The notes beneath the pieces are model-generated. The model was not told the DNA's origin, did no database searches, and saw only the letters and a list, made by a program, of their open reading frames with translations. This document shows, piece after piece, positions 1 to 8,380 of a DNA stretch of 62,075 bases. The stretch is from Aromatoleum diolicum (GTDB taxonomy: Bacteria; Pseudomonadota; Gammaproteobacteria; Burkholderiales; Rhodocyclaceae), in NCBI RefSeq assembly GCF_012910955.1, contig NZ_WTVQ01000028.1, positions 1-62,075 on the forward strand, given 5' to 3'. Positions within the stretch are counted from its first letter, which is position 1. Each line of letters starts with the position of its first letter. The position numbers and the translations under genes were made by a program.

Positions 1-3
1 GGC

Positions 4-732
4 TCAGAGCATGCGTTCGATCTGCCCGTAGTCTCCACGGGTCTTCAGCGTCACGGTGATCTCGGCTCCCGAGCGGTTACGCCAGAACCAGCCGTGCTTG
101 CCATCGAAGGCGGCCTGCAGCGTACCGGCATCAGCGGTTTCATTCTTGCCCTTGCCATAGCCGTGGTAGAAGCCCTTGGGGGCTTTGACGGGATCGCCGT
201 GGGTGTCGTAGTTGACGGGGCCGCCGACCGTGGACCATTCGTAGCTGACGCTGGCGTCCTTTTGCATGGTCAGCTTGATTTCCGCCGCCTCACCAGGCTT
301 GAGGCTGATCGTCACGGTATGTTGCCGCGCTGGTGCCCCCTCGGCGGCTGCGGGCTCGGAGCGTGATGGCACCGCGGGCGCCACGACGGCCGTGTGCTCG
401 TGCTCGTGCTCGTGACCATGTTCGTGACCATCGGGGGCGGGGGCTGTCACGACCGCTGCGGCTGCCGGGGTGGCCGGTGCCACGATCGGAGCGACACCGC
501 CTGCGGGCGACGCTTCTCCGGCCTTCGCCTCGTTCGCCAGCGAAATCTTTATTTCCCCCATCTGCGTAAGGCCGAGGGCGCGGCCGGCGCCGGTCGGATC
601 GATGCCGTACTCCGCCGGCAGGATGGTGGTGACGAGCAGGCCGGTCGCGATCAGCGCGGCGACGGCGGTGGAACGCAGCAATTTGCCCGTGCTCGGCAGT
701 TCGGCGCGGGTGGGAAGATCGGTGTTGTACAT
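4..732 (-). CDS. His-rich transmembrane anchor protein, HupE partner
   Basis: The 242-residue protein has one hydrophobic segment near residues 20-40, so it is probably anchored in the inner membrane with a large periplasmic part. A linker around residues 100-115 is an alternating His/Glu/Gly stretch (motif HGHEHGHEHEHEH) that should bind divalent metal. The C-terminal half, about residues 135-240, looks like a small beta-rich domain with many aromatic and His residues. It lies 20 bp downstream of the HupE-type permease on the same strand, and this pairing suggests it buffers or delivers metal for that permease. The metal cannot be told from sequence. The stop codon lies at the very edge of the window. 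Confidence 0.75.
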   Translation of the reverse strand: MYNTDLPTRAELPSTGKLLRSTAVAALIATGLLVTTILPAEYGIDPTGAGRALGLTQMGEIKISLANEAKAGEASPAGGVAPIVAPATPAAAAVVTAPAPDGHEHGHEHEHEHTAVVAPAVPSRSEPAAAEGAPARQHTVTISLKPGEAAEIKLTMQKDASVSYEWSTVGGPVNYDTHGDPVKAPKGFYHGYGKGKNETADAGTLQAAFDGKHGWFWRNRSGAEITVTLKTRGDYGQIERML

Positions 733-752
733 GGGTCAGGACTCCGCAGAAT

Positions 753-1487
753 TCAGGAAATGAACAGGCCGGTCAGCTGATAGCCGATGAGCATGAAGCC
801 GGCGCACATCATGGCGACGTTGGCGGTGTAGGCATGCTTGAGGAACGCGGCGGTACGCCGCCAGTAGCCCATCGCAATCAGGATGGCGCCAAGTGCGAGC
901 AACTGGCCGATCTCGACACCGACGTTGAAGGCCAGCAGGTTGGGCAGGAGACCGTCACGCGCGATCTCGAACTCCTGGATCTTCGCCGCCAGACCGAAAC
1001 CATGGAACAGGCCGAACACCAGGGTCGCGGCCTTGGTGTTCGGCTGCACCCCGAACCAGCGTTGATAGGCCCCGAGGTTGTCCAGCGCCTTGTACACCAC
1101 CGACAGACCGATGATCGCGTCGATCAGGTAGGCGTTCACATTCACCCCGGCATAGACGCCATACAGCATCGTCACCGAGTGACCGATCGCGAACAGGCTG
1201 ACGTAGAGCGCGATGTCCTTCAGTTTGTAGAGGAAGAAGATCACCCCGGCGAGAAACAGGAGATGGTCGTAGCCGGTGACCATGTGCTTGGCGCCGAGAT
1301 AGGTGAAGGGCAACAGCTGCGTGCCCGAGATCTCCTGGATATAACCCTTGTCGCCTTCGGCTACGCCGTGGGCGTGGGCGGCAACGCTGAAGAGCAGGTA
1401 GAGCAGCACGCCGGCAAGGGCGTGCGGGAATGCTCCGAAACGGGACAGCCGTATGGGCTGGCCACCGACGGGAAACGGTCGAGTCAT
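753..1487 (-). CDS. HupE/UreJ family membrane protein
   Basis: A 244-residue polytopic membrane protein with an N-terminal signal-like segment ending near residue 40 (AAHAHG) and about six hydrophobic helices. It carries the HupE/UreJ hallmarks: GYDHLLFL near residue 75, an IGHS motif near residue 100 and FGLFHGFGLA near residue 160. The His and Asp residues within the helices are the likely metal-coordinating positions. Members of this family are secondary nickel or cobalt permeases. No hydrogenase or urease gene lies nearby, so the substrate is open. It is the first gene of a two-gene leftward operon with the His-rich anchor protein. Confidence 0.8.
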   Translation of the reverse strand: MTRPFPVGGQPIRLSRFGAFPHALAGVLLYLLFSVAAHAHGVAEGDKGYIQEISGTQLLPFTYLGAKHMVTGYDHLLFLAGVIFFLYKLKDIALYVSLFAIGHSVTMLYGVYAGVNVNAYLIDAIIGLSVVYKALDNLGAYQRWFGVQPNTKAATLVFGLFHGFGLAAKIQEFEIARDGLLPNLLAFNVGVEIGQLLALGAILIAMGYWRRTAAFLKHAYTANVAMMCAGFMLIGYQLTGLFIS

Positions 1488-1672
1488 GTGTCAGTTCCGA
1501 TCAAATTGAGGACGGGCCACGGTGTCACGCAAACAACGGACCAATGGTCATGGGCGGACGCTCGAAGGGGAAATAGCGGCCGGGATGGACCAGAGCCTGA
1601 TTTACTGCGCTCCAGGCGTCCTGCGACTTCGCACCAGCGCAACCTCGCTGCACCTGCGCGCACGCGACCGCG

Positions 1673-2284
1673 TTAAAAACTTGGCTCGCGCGCGATGCAT
1701 CGCTTCAACTGGCCCTTGGGAACGCGCTGAATCCTGCGAAGTAGTTCGACGGAAACGTCATTCACCTGGTGACGGTCACGCAGCTCACCCTCCAACCGCA
1801 GCAGAAGGCTGGCGGCCATTTCCGCATCGGCTAAAGCCCGGTGGTATCGGCCTGCTACCGGTAGATTCGCATACTCGACCAAGGCACCAAGCTTGTGGCT
1901 CGGCGCCTGCGGGAAAATCCGGCGCGAAAGCAGCAACGAGCAGACGAATTCCTGCTGCCTGCTTCTCTGAATTCGAGCAAGCTCGGCATCCCAGAATTTG
2001 CAGTCGAAAGAAGCGTTGTGGGCAACCAACGGATAGTCGCCGACAAAATCCGACACCTCCTGCATGACCTGCGCCGCCGCCGGCGCATGACGAATCATTT
2101 CATTGGATATTCCGGTCAGGGATTCGATGAAGGACGGTATCCTGGCACCTCCGTTCATCAGGCTCTGGTAGCGGTCGACGACCCTGCCGTCTTCCAGGAT
2201 CACCGCAGCAATTTCCGTTGCGCGGTCCCCCTGTGCCGGCGACAGACCCGTCGTTTCAAAGTCGATTACGGCAACGACTTCCAT
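1673..2284 (-). CDS. DnaQ-like DEDDh 3'-5' exonuclease
   Basis: A 203-residue stand-alone exonuclease domain like the DNA polymerase III epsilon subunit. The ExoI motif is D8-x-E10 (VIDFETTG), the ExoII Asp lies in the AHNASFD segment near residue 94, and the ExoIII His/Asp pair lies in YHRALADAE near residues 145-150. These are the four acidic residues and one His expected of an active two-metal exonuclease. It should trim DNA or RNA 3' ends in the cytoplasm. It follows the DUF5710 gene by 12 bp and is probably cotranscribed with it. The C-terminal 40 residues are not recognised. Confidence 0.85.
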   Translation of the reverse strand: MEVVAVIDFETTGLSPAQGDRATEIAAVILEDGRVVDRYQSLMNGGARIPSFIESLTGISNEMIRHAPAAAQVMQEVSDFVGDYPLVAHNASFDCKFWDAELARIQRSRQQEFVCSLLLSRRIFPQAPSHKLGALVEYANLPVAGRYHRALADAEMAASLLLRLEGELRDRHQVNDVSVELLRRIQRVPKGQLKRCIAREPSF

Positions 2285-2296
2285 GAGCTCGTCCCC

Positions 2297-2614
2297 TCAA
2301 CCCGGTTTTGACAGGGCTGTGGCCCGACACTTGTCGCACACCTCCCACGGGGGGCAATCACACACCCGAGGATGCGCGACGTAGTCACTGCCGACATGGA
2401 CCTTGCCGGACGAGGCCTGATTCTTGGCTGCCACGCTCTTCTGCGTCCGCACGTCGCCAACAGAAGCATCGTGAGGCGTTGGCGACCATCTGGAAAACGG
2501 GGTCACGTCGTCTTTGCCCTCGACGTACCAAATTTTTCGGCCAGCATCCCACCGAGCACCAAGCTTCTTGGCTTGGTCTTTTTCCGCGAAGGGGACCTTC
2601 AGGTTCAGCCTCAT
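2297..2614 (-). CDS. DUF5710 domain-containing small protein
   Basis: A 105-residue protein whose N-terminal 35 residues match the DUF5710 pattern (V-P-F-A-E-K-D, A-K-x-L-G-A-R-W-D, W-Y-V), a short module often found in replication or primase-related proteins of mobile DNA. The C-terminal tail carries CDCPPWEVCDKC, which could bind zinc. I chose the ATG at 2614 because the family homology begins there; an in-frame start at 2647 would overlap the preceding gene. It sits between the MocR regulator (19 bp) and the exonuclease (12 bp) on the same strand. The function is unknown. Confidence 0.7.
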   Translation of the reverse strand: MRLNLKVPFAEKDQAKKLGARWDAGRKIWYVEGKDDVTPFSRWSPTPHDASVGDVRTQKSVAAKNQASSGKVHVGSDYVAHPRVCDCPPWEVCDKCRATALSKPG

Positions 2615-2633
2615 TTTTCTCCCAAGCCAAGAG

Positions 2634-4160
2634 TTACGGGCGGGCATTATATGTTGCCGTTGCAGGCGCAGGCCCGCTTTGAAGCCGTGTCAGCGCAGCA
2701 GCCAGGCGCTGCACCCCCTCCTGGATATGTTCTCGCTCCAACAAGGCATATCCCATGACCAGGCCAGCCGGCCTTTGCCTTGCAGTTGCTTCTCCAGCCG
2801 GAAGGAAGAACTGGCTGATGGGGTAGACGCGAACGTTGCTGAGACGAGCCGCCTGAACCAGTGCAGTTTCCTGTTCTCGTCGGAGAGACGGGAACCAGGC
2901 GACAAGGTGGAGCCCACTCGCCGAACCCTGCACCACCACGCGATCACCCAAATGGGCGGAAAGAGCGTCAAGCAGCGCTCGCTGCCGTGCATGCTGCAGA
3001 CGACGCATCCGGCGAACGTGTCGGTCGTAGCTGCCATCCCGCAGCAATACGGCCAACGCACGTTGAATGCCCGTTGGTGCGTGCCGATCTGCGAGGCGCT
3101 TCGCTGCAGCGAACGTGCTGACCAGGCGCTGCGGTAGCACCATGTAGCCGAGCCGGAGTTGAGGAGAAAGCGTCTTTGAGAAAGTGCCGACGTGGACGAC
3201 GCACTCGCGCAAGTCGAGCGACCGCAACGTGGCCTCGGGGCGCACCGAGTACCGGTACTCGCTGTCGTAGTCGTCCTCGATGACCCAAGTCCCCCCGTCC
3301 GCTGCCCATTCCAGCAACGCCCGCCGGCGTCCGATTGGCAAGAACGACCCGAGCGGGAATTGATGCGTTGGTGTCACGTAGGCCATCTGCGCACGGGGAA
3401 CCTGCCCGAGCAAGTCGGTTCGGAGCCCTTGGCCGTCAACCTCGATACCAACAATGTTGGCGCCATAAGCCTCAAAGACGTAATGCGCCATCCGGTATCC
3501 GGGGTTCTCAACAACAACCGGGTCACCCGGGTTGACGAGCAGCCGCGCGCAGAGATCGAGCGCCTGTTGGGATCCATTCACGATCAGCAGTTGCTCAGTC
3601 GAGCAAGAGAGACCACGCGTCTGGCTGAGATGCGCCTGGAGCGCCCTGCGAAGGTCGATATTTCCGCGAGGATCTTCGTAGGAAAGGCGCGCACCTCGTT
3701 GCCGCTCCACTGTCCGGAGCGCCTTCAACCAGAGCGACGTCGGGAAATCACGTCCCGCCAATGGACCATAGACGAAGTCGATCTCGCCGGTGACCACAGG
3801 GAGAAGGTCCTGGAACTCCAGGGCGGACACCCTCACCCCAATCTCGGACAGACGACCGTCGTGATGTTTCGGGCGCGCAGCATCTGTGCCGTCCGACCGG
3901 TCATGCTCGTTCTGGCTTGACGGCACCGCCCCTGCCGCCACGCGGGTTGCGGCGCCAGGCCGAGTTTCGATGAACCCATCGGCGGCCAGTTGTTCATACA
4001 CCAGCGACACCGTGGTGCGCGACAACCCACGCTCGGCCGCAAGCGCCCGGGTGGAAGGCAATACTGTCCCCGGCGCGTAGGTGCCATCGCCGATTCGCGC
4101 CTTGATCTCCTCGTAGAGTGCACGACTGCGGCCGCGACGGCCGACATCGTCCATACCCAT
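2634..4160 (-). CDS. MocR-type GntR/aminotransferase-fold regulator
   Basis: About 508 residues. Residues 10-75 form a GntR-type winged helix (G-T-x-L-P-S-T-R-A-L-A, followed by a recognition helix with SRTTV). Residues 130-500 form a fold-type I aminotransferase domain with the motifs NPGY, EDDYDSEYR and GTFSKTL; the Lys of the last is the PLP Schiff-base residue. MocR/PdxR proteins bind PLP and control divergent genes. Here the divergent neighbour encodes a PaiB-like FMN-binding protein 96 bp away, and ABM and LysE genes follow it, so those are the likely targets. I chose the ATG at 4160 over the upstream TTG at 4169. Confidence 0.87.
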   Translation of the reverse strand: MGMDDVGRRGRSRALYEEIKARIGDGTYAPGTVLPSTRALAAERGLSRTTVSLVYEQLAADGFIETRPGAATRVAAGAVPSSQNEHDRSDGTDAARPKHHDGRLSEIGVRVSALEFQDLLPVVTGEIDFVYGPLAGRDFPTSLWLKALRTVERQRGARLSYEDPRGNIDLRRALQAHLSQTRGLSCSTEQLLIVNGSQQALDLCARLLVNPGDPVVVENPGYRMAHYVFEAYGANIVGIEVDGQGLRTDLLGQVPRAQMAYVTPTHQFPLGSFLPIGRRRALLEWAADGGTWVIEDDYDSEYRYSVRPEATLRSLDLRECVVHVGTFSKTLSPQLRLGYMVLPQRLVSTFAAAKRLADRHAPTGIQRALAVLLRDGSYDRHVRRMRRLQHARQRALLDALSAHLGDRVVVQGSASGLHLVAWFPSLRREQETALVQAARLSNVRVYPISQFFLPAGEATARQRPAGLVMGYALLEREHIQEGVQRLAAALTRLQSGPAPATATYNARP

Positions 4161-4256
4161 AGACAGCAACTGGACCAGTGAGATGATTTAGAACTGGCTA
4201 TTATCTACGTGCCAGCGGCGCTGCACAATGATCGATCGAGCAGACAGGACCGCCAC

Positions 4257-4883
4257 ATGTACCTTCCCAAGCAGTTCGCCGAGCCGCGGCTTGAAGAACT
4301 TTATCGCATCATCCGCGAGCATTCCCTCGGCATGCTGGTGACGCACACCGCCGCCGGCCTGGAAGCGAATCACCTTCCGTTCCTGATCGACGCCGAGAAT
4401 GGTTCCTGCGGCGCACTTCAAGCGCATGTTGCGCGCGCAAACCCGATTTGGCGTGAGGTCACGGAAGGCGACCCGGTGCTGGTGGTCTTTCGAGGCGTGC
4501 AAGGCTATATCTCGCCGAATTGGTATCCAGGCAAGCATGAGACCCACCGCCGCGTGCCCACATGGAACTACGAGGTCGTGCATGCCCACGGCACCGTCCA
4601 TGTCCACGACGACGAAAAGTTCGTTCGGGGTGTCGTCGCTCGCCTGACGCGACAGCACGAGGTGGAGGAAGCCCAGCCGTGGAAGATGGGGGACGCGCCC
4701 CCGGACTTCCTGGCGGAGCAACTAGGTCATATCGTCGGGATCGAAATCCGCCTCACCCGTTTGGAAGGCAAACGCAAGCTGAACCAGCACCATGAGGCCA
4801 GAGATCGCGAAGGTGCCATTTGTGCGTTGGAAGGGAGGGGAAACCACGGCCTGGCGCTCGCAATGAAGGAAACGGCCAGGTAG
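4257..4883 (+). CDS. PaiB-type FMN-binding split-barrel protein
   Basis: A 208-residue protein starting MYLPKQF, with the PaiB-family landmarks L-G-x-L-V-T near residue 25, H-L-P-F near residue 40, HVARANP near residue 62, YISPNWY near residue 87 and VPTWNYEVVHAHG near residue 103. The fold binds FMN; the family name 'negative transcriptional regulator' comes from Bacillus PaiB, but many members are probably enzymes. It is the first gene of a rightward group (ABM protein, LysE exporter) divergent from MocR. I chose ATG 4257 because upstream residues do not fit the family. Confidence 0.85.
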   Translation: MYLPKQFAEPRLEELYRIIREHSLGMLVTHTAAGLEANHLPFLIDAENGSCGALQAHVARANPIWREVTEGDPVLVVFRGVQGYISPNWYPGKHETHRRVPTWNYEVVHAHGTVHVHDDEKFVRGVVARLTRQHEVEEAQPWKMGDAPPDFLAEQLGHIVGIEIRLTRLEGKRKLNQHHEARDREGAICALEGRGNHGLALAMKETAR

Positions 4884-4911
4884 CGCTTGCTACGTGTTGC
4901 GTGGCTACCAG

Positions 4912-5295
4912 ATGAGGACGCATTTCTTGTACACCGCTACCTTTACCTTTGCCAAAGGCGAATACGACGCCGAGTTCCATAAATTGGATCAAGCGATAGC
5001 CGAGGTCGCGAGGTCCATCCCTGGTTACTTGGGCGAGGAATCATGGGAAAACCCGGCTTCCGGGCTGATCTCGACCGTCTACTATTGGCAGACGCTGGAA
5101 GCGCTTCAGCAGCTCATTCAGCATCCCAAACACGTTGCCGCGAAGCAGCGGCAGGCGAAGTGGATAAACGGGTATCACATCGTGATTGCCCGAGTCATCA
5201 AATCTTATGGCGATGGCGGTATCCCTCATCCACTTTCGCCAGGCCAACCCGCGACTGGTCAGTTCGTCGACATCGGCGGCGACCTTCAATCCTGA
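4912..5295 (+). CDS. ABM-fold (antibiotic biosynthesis monooxygenase-like) protein
   Basis: A 127-residue protein with the dimeric alpha/beta barrel ABM pattern over residues 1-95: a beta strand with YTATFTF, an amphipathic helix, PGYLGEESWE near residues 38-47, then YYWQTLEALQ and a helix with HPKHVAAKQ. Such proteins can be small monooxygenases or heme-handling enzymes. ATG 4912 places the first strand immediately after the start. It begins 28 bp after the PaiB-like gene and ends 16 bp before LysE, so all three are probably one transcript under MocR control. Confidence 0.75.
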   Translation: MRTHFLYTATFTFAKGEYDAEFHKLDQAIAEVARSIPGYLGEESWENPASGLISTVYYWQTLEALQQLIQHPKHVAAKQRQAKWINGYHIVIARVIKSYGDGGIPHPLSPGQPATGQFVDIGGDLQS

Positions 5296-5311
5296 GTCGC
5301 CTCTGCATCCC

Positions 5312-5929
5312 ATGCCCCTCGTCGCGTTTGTCTTTGCCGCAGTTGTCCTTGCCATCACGCCTGGCCCCGGCATCGCATATGTTGTGGCGCGTACCGTTGC
5401 CGGCGGCCGCTCAGAAGGCTTGGCCTCATGCTTCGGGACGGGCCTCGGCGGCCTTGTCCACGTGGCTGCAGCCGCCTTGGGCCTATCCCTGCTCATCGCG
5501 CAGTCGGCCTTCGCGTTCAACCTGGTCAAGTACCTCGGCGCTGCGTACCTGATCTATCTGGGCCTCCGTATGCTCCTGCGCAAGGAGCAGCCGATTGCAG
5601 TGGAACGGGTCGCATCCCAGGGCGCTCGCCGCGCCTTCATGCAGGGGATCATCGTCGAGACCTTCAACGTCAAGACTGCACTCTTCTTCCTCGCCTTTCT
5701 TCCCCAGTTCACCTCTCCCGATGCGCCGCTGGCTCCGCAGCTAGCGGTCCTTGGCAGCATCTGCGTCGTCCTGAATACGTTCGTCGACGTCCTGGCCGTG
5801 TTCGGCGCAGACCGTCTGCTCAAGTCGAATGCCGGCCTAACAGCCAGAGCCCGCCTGCTCACGCGAGTGTCGGGCTGCACGATGATGACCCTTGGTGTTT
5901 TTCTCGCCTTGGCACGTCGCGGGACGTAG
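5312..5929 (+). CDS. LysE family amino-acid exporter
   Basis: A 205-residue inner-membrane protein with the LysE/RhtB signature in its first helix (A-I-T-P-G-P-G), the GxxxGxxxG run GLASCFGTGLGG and about six hydrophobic segments. The family exports amino acids or related small compounds. I chose the ATG at 5312 because the first transmembrane helix starts there. It is the last gene of the rightward group that starts with PaiB; the next gene, on the opposite strand, ends 24 bp away, so the two converge. Confidence 0.88.
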   Translation: MPLVAFVFAAVVLAITPGPGIAYVVARTVAGGRSEGLASCFGTGLGGLVHVAAAALGLSLLIAQSAFAFNLVKYLGAAYLIYLGLRMLLRKEQPIAVERVASQGARRAFMQGIIVETFNVKTALFFLAFLPQFTSPDAPLAPQLAVLGSICVVLNTFVDVLAVFGADRLLKSNAGLTARARLLTRVSGCTMMTLGVFLALARRGT

Positions 5930-5953
5930 TCCGAGGGCTTGCTGCACGCGCCG

Positions 5954-7525
5954 CTATGGCGTCTCGCGCACGAACACGATGTCCTGCCGGTTGTGGGTGT
6001 CGAGGAACAAGCCGCTCTCGTCTTGCGGGAAAACGACCGGCAGGTTGAGGTTGTTGCTCCTTGTGAATGCCGCGACGAAATCGCCGCCGACGCTGGCGAG
6101 CCCGACGTAGTCGCCGGGGAAGAAGCCGCGCGGGCCCGTGATCACCATCTGACGCATGTCAAATGAGCTGGCCGTCAGCGGGCGCTCGCCGAGGAAGTCC
6201 AGTTCCGGCGTGAACAGCGACAGGAACACGTCGGTGCTCAACGGTGCGTCGCCAAGCACGTCGTTGCGGAAATCGTAGAAAAGCACACCCACGGTGCCTT
6301 GCTCGTTGACCGCAACGATCGGCAGGAACGCCTGGACGTCATCCGGCGTCGCCTGGTTGACGCGCACCGGCGCCGACCAGGTCAGGCCGCCGTCGTCGGA
6401 GCTCGCGACGAAGGCGCCAACGAGCCCCGCACTGTTGGCGTTGCGGTCCTGCCACGCGATGTAGATCTGCCCGCTTCGAGGGTTGACCGCGATGCTCGGC
6501 AATCCGCCCGCGTCGCGCACTGGAATATCACGCTCGGGATCGACCGCCGACGCGCTCTCGAACGGCGCGACCCGCGTGTCCAGGCGTGTCCAGTGCCGGC
6601 CCTGATCGGTCGAGCGCAGGATCGCCTGGTCGTTCGTCACGCGCCCCGTGGCGTCGTCGAGCAGTATGCGGAAGAACGCGTTAACCAGCGTTCCGTTGGG
6701 AAGCACGACGATCTGCGCGCCTTGGCGGAATATGGTCTTCTCGGAAGTCCCAACCCCCGAGCCCATCGTCGCGATCGGCGCCGGCTTGGACCAGGTGAGC
6801 CCCCCGTTCGTGGAGCGCGCGAACACGAGCGACGTGATCCCGGTGCGGAACAAGGTCCAGGTCGCATACACGAGCCGTGCATTGAAAGGGTCGGCGGTGA
6901 GCGTGTTCTTGTCGTGGAACAGCGAACGCAAGACCGGATCCTGTGCGGGCATGCGCGCGATCACCACCGGTGCGGACCAGGTGTTACCGCCGTCGGTCGA
7001 GCGCGCGGTGACCATCGCGTTCTCGTTGACCGACTTGTCGGTGACCAGCGCCATGTAATGCGCCGTGCCGGTCGGGCCGAAGCTGATCCACGGATCCGAG
7101 CCGCGCTCGTAGTCGCCCGCGGAGCGCGGTGCCGCGCCGGAGCAACGCGTGAACGGGATCACCACCTGCGTCCATGACACGCCGCCGTCGGTCGTGTACG
7201 CCGCCCCCAGGCTTTGCGCGCCGCCGGAGCTCCAGCGGTCCTGGTGCCACCCGGCGATCATGTTCGCCGGATCGCTCGGGTTGACCGCGAGCTGCGGTTC
7301 GCTCTCGCTATTGCGATAGAGGACACCGAGTTGCGGCGCGCCATTGCACTGCGTCACCGCGAGCGGATCGTTCGGATCGCCGCCGTCGGGGTTCGAGCTC
7401 AAGTCGCTGATCGGCGTTTGTGCGTGCGTCGCGCCGGGCCACATGCCGCTTGCCAGTAACGTCATGCCGAGGGCTGCCGCCCGCAGGACTGCCGATCTCG
7501 TTGAGCGTGATAGCGTCTGAAACAT
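5954..7525 (-). CDS. Secreted BNR/Asp-box (sialidase-like) beta-propeller protein
   Basis: About 523 residues. The N-terminal 35 residues form a Sec signal peptide (Arg-rich start, hydrophobic core, ATHAQT cleavage region). The mature part carries at least five Asp-box repeats (S/T-x-D-x-G-x-x-W), for example TDGGVSW, STDGGNTW, STNGGLTW, STDQGRHW and SDDGGLTW, which mark a sialidase-like beta-propeller. Clear catalytic residues of true sialidases were not identified, so the substrate is unknown. I chose ATG 7525 because the upstream in-frame extension is not signal-like. It converges with the LysE gene. Confidence 0.8.
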   Translation of the reverse strand: MFQTLSRSTRSAVLRAAALGMTLLASGMWPGATHAQTPISDLSSNPDGGDPNDPLAVTQCNGAPQLGVLYRNSESEPQLAVNPSDPANMIAGWHQDRWSSGGAQSLGAAYTTDGGVSWTQVVIPFTRCSGAAPRSAGDYERGSDPWISFGPTGTAHYMALVTDKSVNENAMVTARSTDGGNTWSAPVVIARMPAQDPVLRSLFHDKNTLTADPFNARLVYATWTLFRTGITSLVFARSTNGGLTWSKPAPIATMGSGVGTSEKTIFRQGAQIVVLPNGTLVNAFFRILLDDATGRVTNDQAILRSTDQGRHWTRLDTRVAPFESASAVDPERDIPVRDAGGLPSIAVNPRSGQIYIAWQDRNANSAGLVGAFVASSDDGGLTWSAPVRVNQATPDDVQAFLPIVAVNEQGTVGVLFYDFRNDVLGDAPLSTDVFLSLFTPELDFLGERPLTASSFDMRQMVITGPRGFFPGDYVGLASVGGDFVAAFTRSNNLNLPVVFPQDESGLFLDTHNRQDIVFVRETP

Positions 7526-7978
7526 GATCGCACTCCCTCCTGAAAAGAGACAGGAACAGGCATCGTGCGAGTGCGGGTGGCACTGCACTAAATGCTAACG
7601 GCGCCATTCTGGATAGATGCCATTCCGAGTCTAGTCAACTTTGGTCGCCCATCCCTCCATTTCGAGTCCGCCTCGTCCCAGGCGTACGGCCAGGATTGTT
7701 TCGCTTTATGCGTCCTCGGCAGCCCAACTGTGATTCGACTGACCCAACACCTCTCCTCGACCTGTTGGACATTGCCCACCGTTTGGCCTCCGCCAGCGGA
7801 CCCGTCATCGGCTTCGCTGCGATCGGTGCGGTTTCACATTTTTAATTTTTTCAATGCCTTACGCCGATCTCGCGGTGTGCATGGCGACACCCTGGCGCGC
7901 TTTCTGCAATAGAAGTGGCGAGCGCAACATCCGGCTCACTACCAACAGAAACGCGAAACACCCTTCAGGAGAACCGCC
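7526..7978. other. Intergenic region with AT-rich patch
   Basis: About 450 bp between the divergent BNR protein and the small double-glycine-type peptide. A T-rich tract near 7835-7850 stands out from the GC-rich surroundings and may form part of a promoter for the peptide gene. A small inverted repeat (GGTGT...ACACC) lies near 7874-7891. A purine-rich AGGAGAA sits just upstream of the ATG at 7979. No convincing gene was found. Confidence 0.4.
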
Positions 7979-8200
7979 ATGACCCACCTCACCATCCACG
8001 ACCTGCCCGCGACCGAAACCCTCGACGCCAAGGCCATGAGCGCCGTGCGCGGCGGCATATGGGACTATTCCAACCGACTCGGCATGCTCGGTCAGATGTT
8101 GGAGGACCAACAGGATCGCAACTACGGCGATCCTTTCGGCCCCAAGACCCTGGACGAGGCGGCCCACCAGGCTCTTGAGGGCTGGGTCTCGGTTCCTTGA
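7979..8200 (+). CDS. Small peptide with double-glycine-type leader motif
   Basis: A 73-residue peptide. The N-terminus reads L-T-I-H-D-L-P, then ETLDAKAMSAVRGG near residues 13-26, resembling leader peptides cut after Gly-Gly by C39-type peptidases or exporters (hydrophobic positions, Glu/Asp, then V-x-G-G). The 47-residue remainder is polar and rich in Asp, Gln and Gly and has no Cys. A good ribosome site (CAGGAGAA) precedes the ATG. No C39 exporter or maturation enzyme is encoded in the window. A related peptide lies at 34213. It could be a secreted bacteriocin-like or signalling peptide; that is inference. Confidence 0.6.
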   Translation: MTHLTIHDLPATETLDAKAMSAVRGGIWDYSNRLGMLGQMLEDQQDRNYGDPFGPKTLDEAAHQALEGWVSVP

Positions 8201-8380
8201 GATGATCATCGCGTCGAGGGGGCGCCGACCGTTAGCACGCCCGGCGATGTCGCCGTGCGGGACCGCGCCAACGGAATCCTGTTCGCCGGCAGCCTCGTCG
8301 TCCTCGGCCGGGTGCCTCTGATGCGCGATGCCGAGGTGTGGCGAAGCAAGAATGCGATGCGGTTTGTCGCCGGACCGCGC

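Noticed and set aside
834-1676. Long plus-strand open frame of 280 codons opposite HupE
   Set aside because: It lies antisense to the HupE gene, has no recognised domain, and is Arg/Gln/His-rich as GC-rich shadow frames are.
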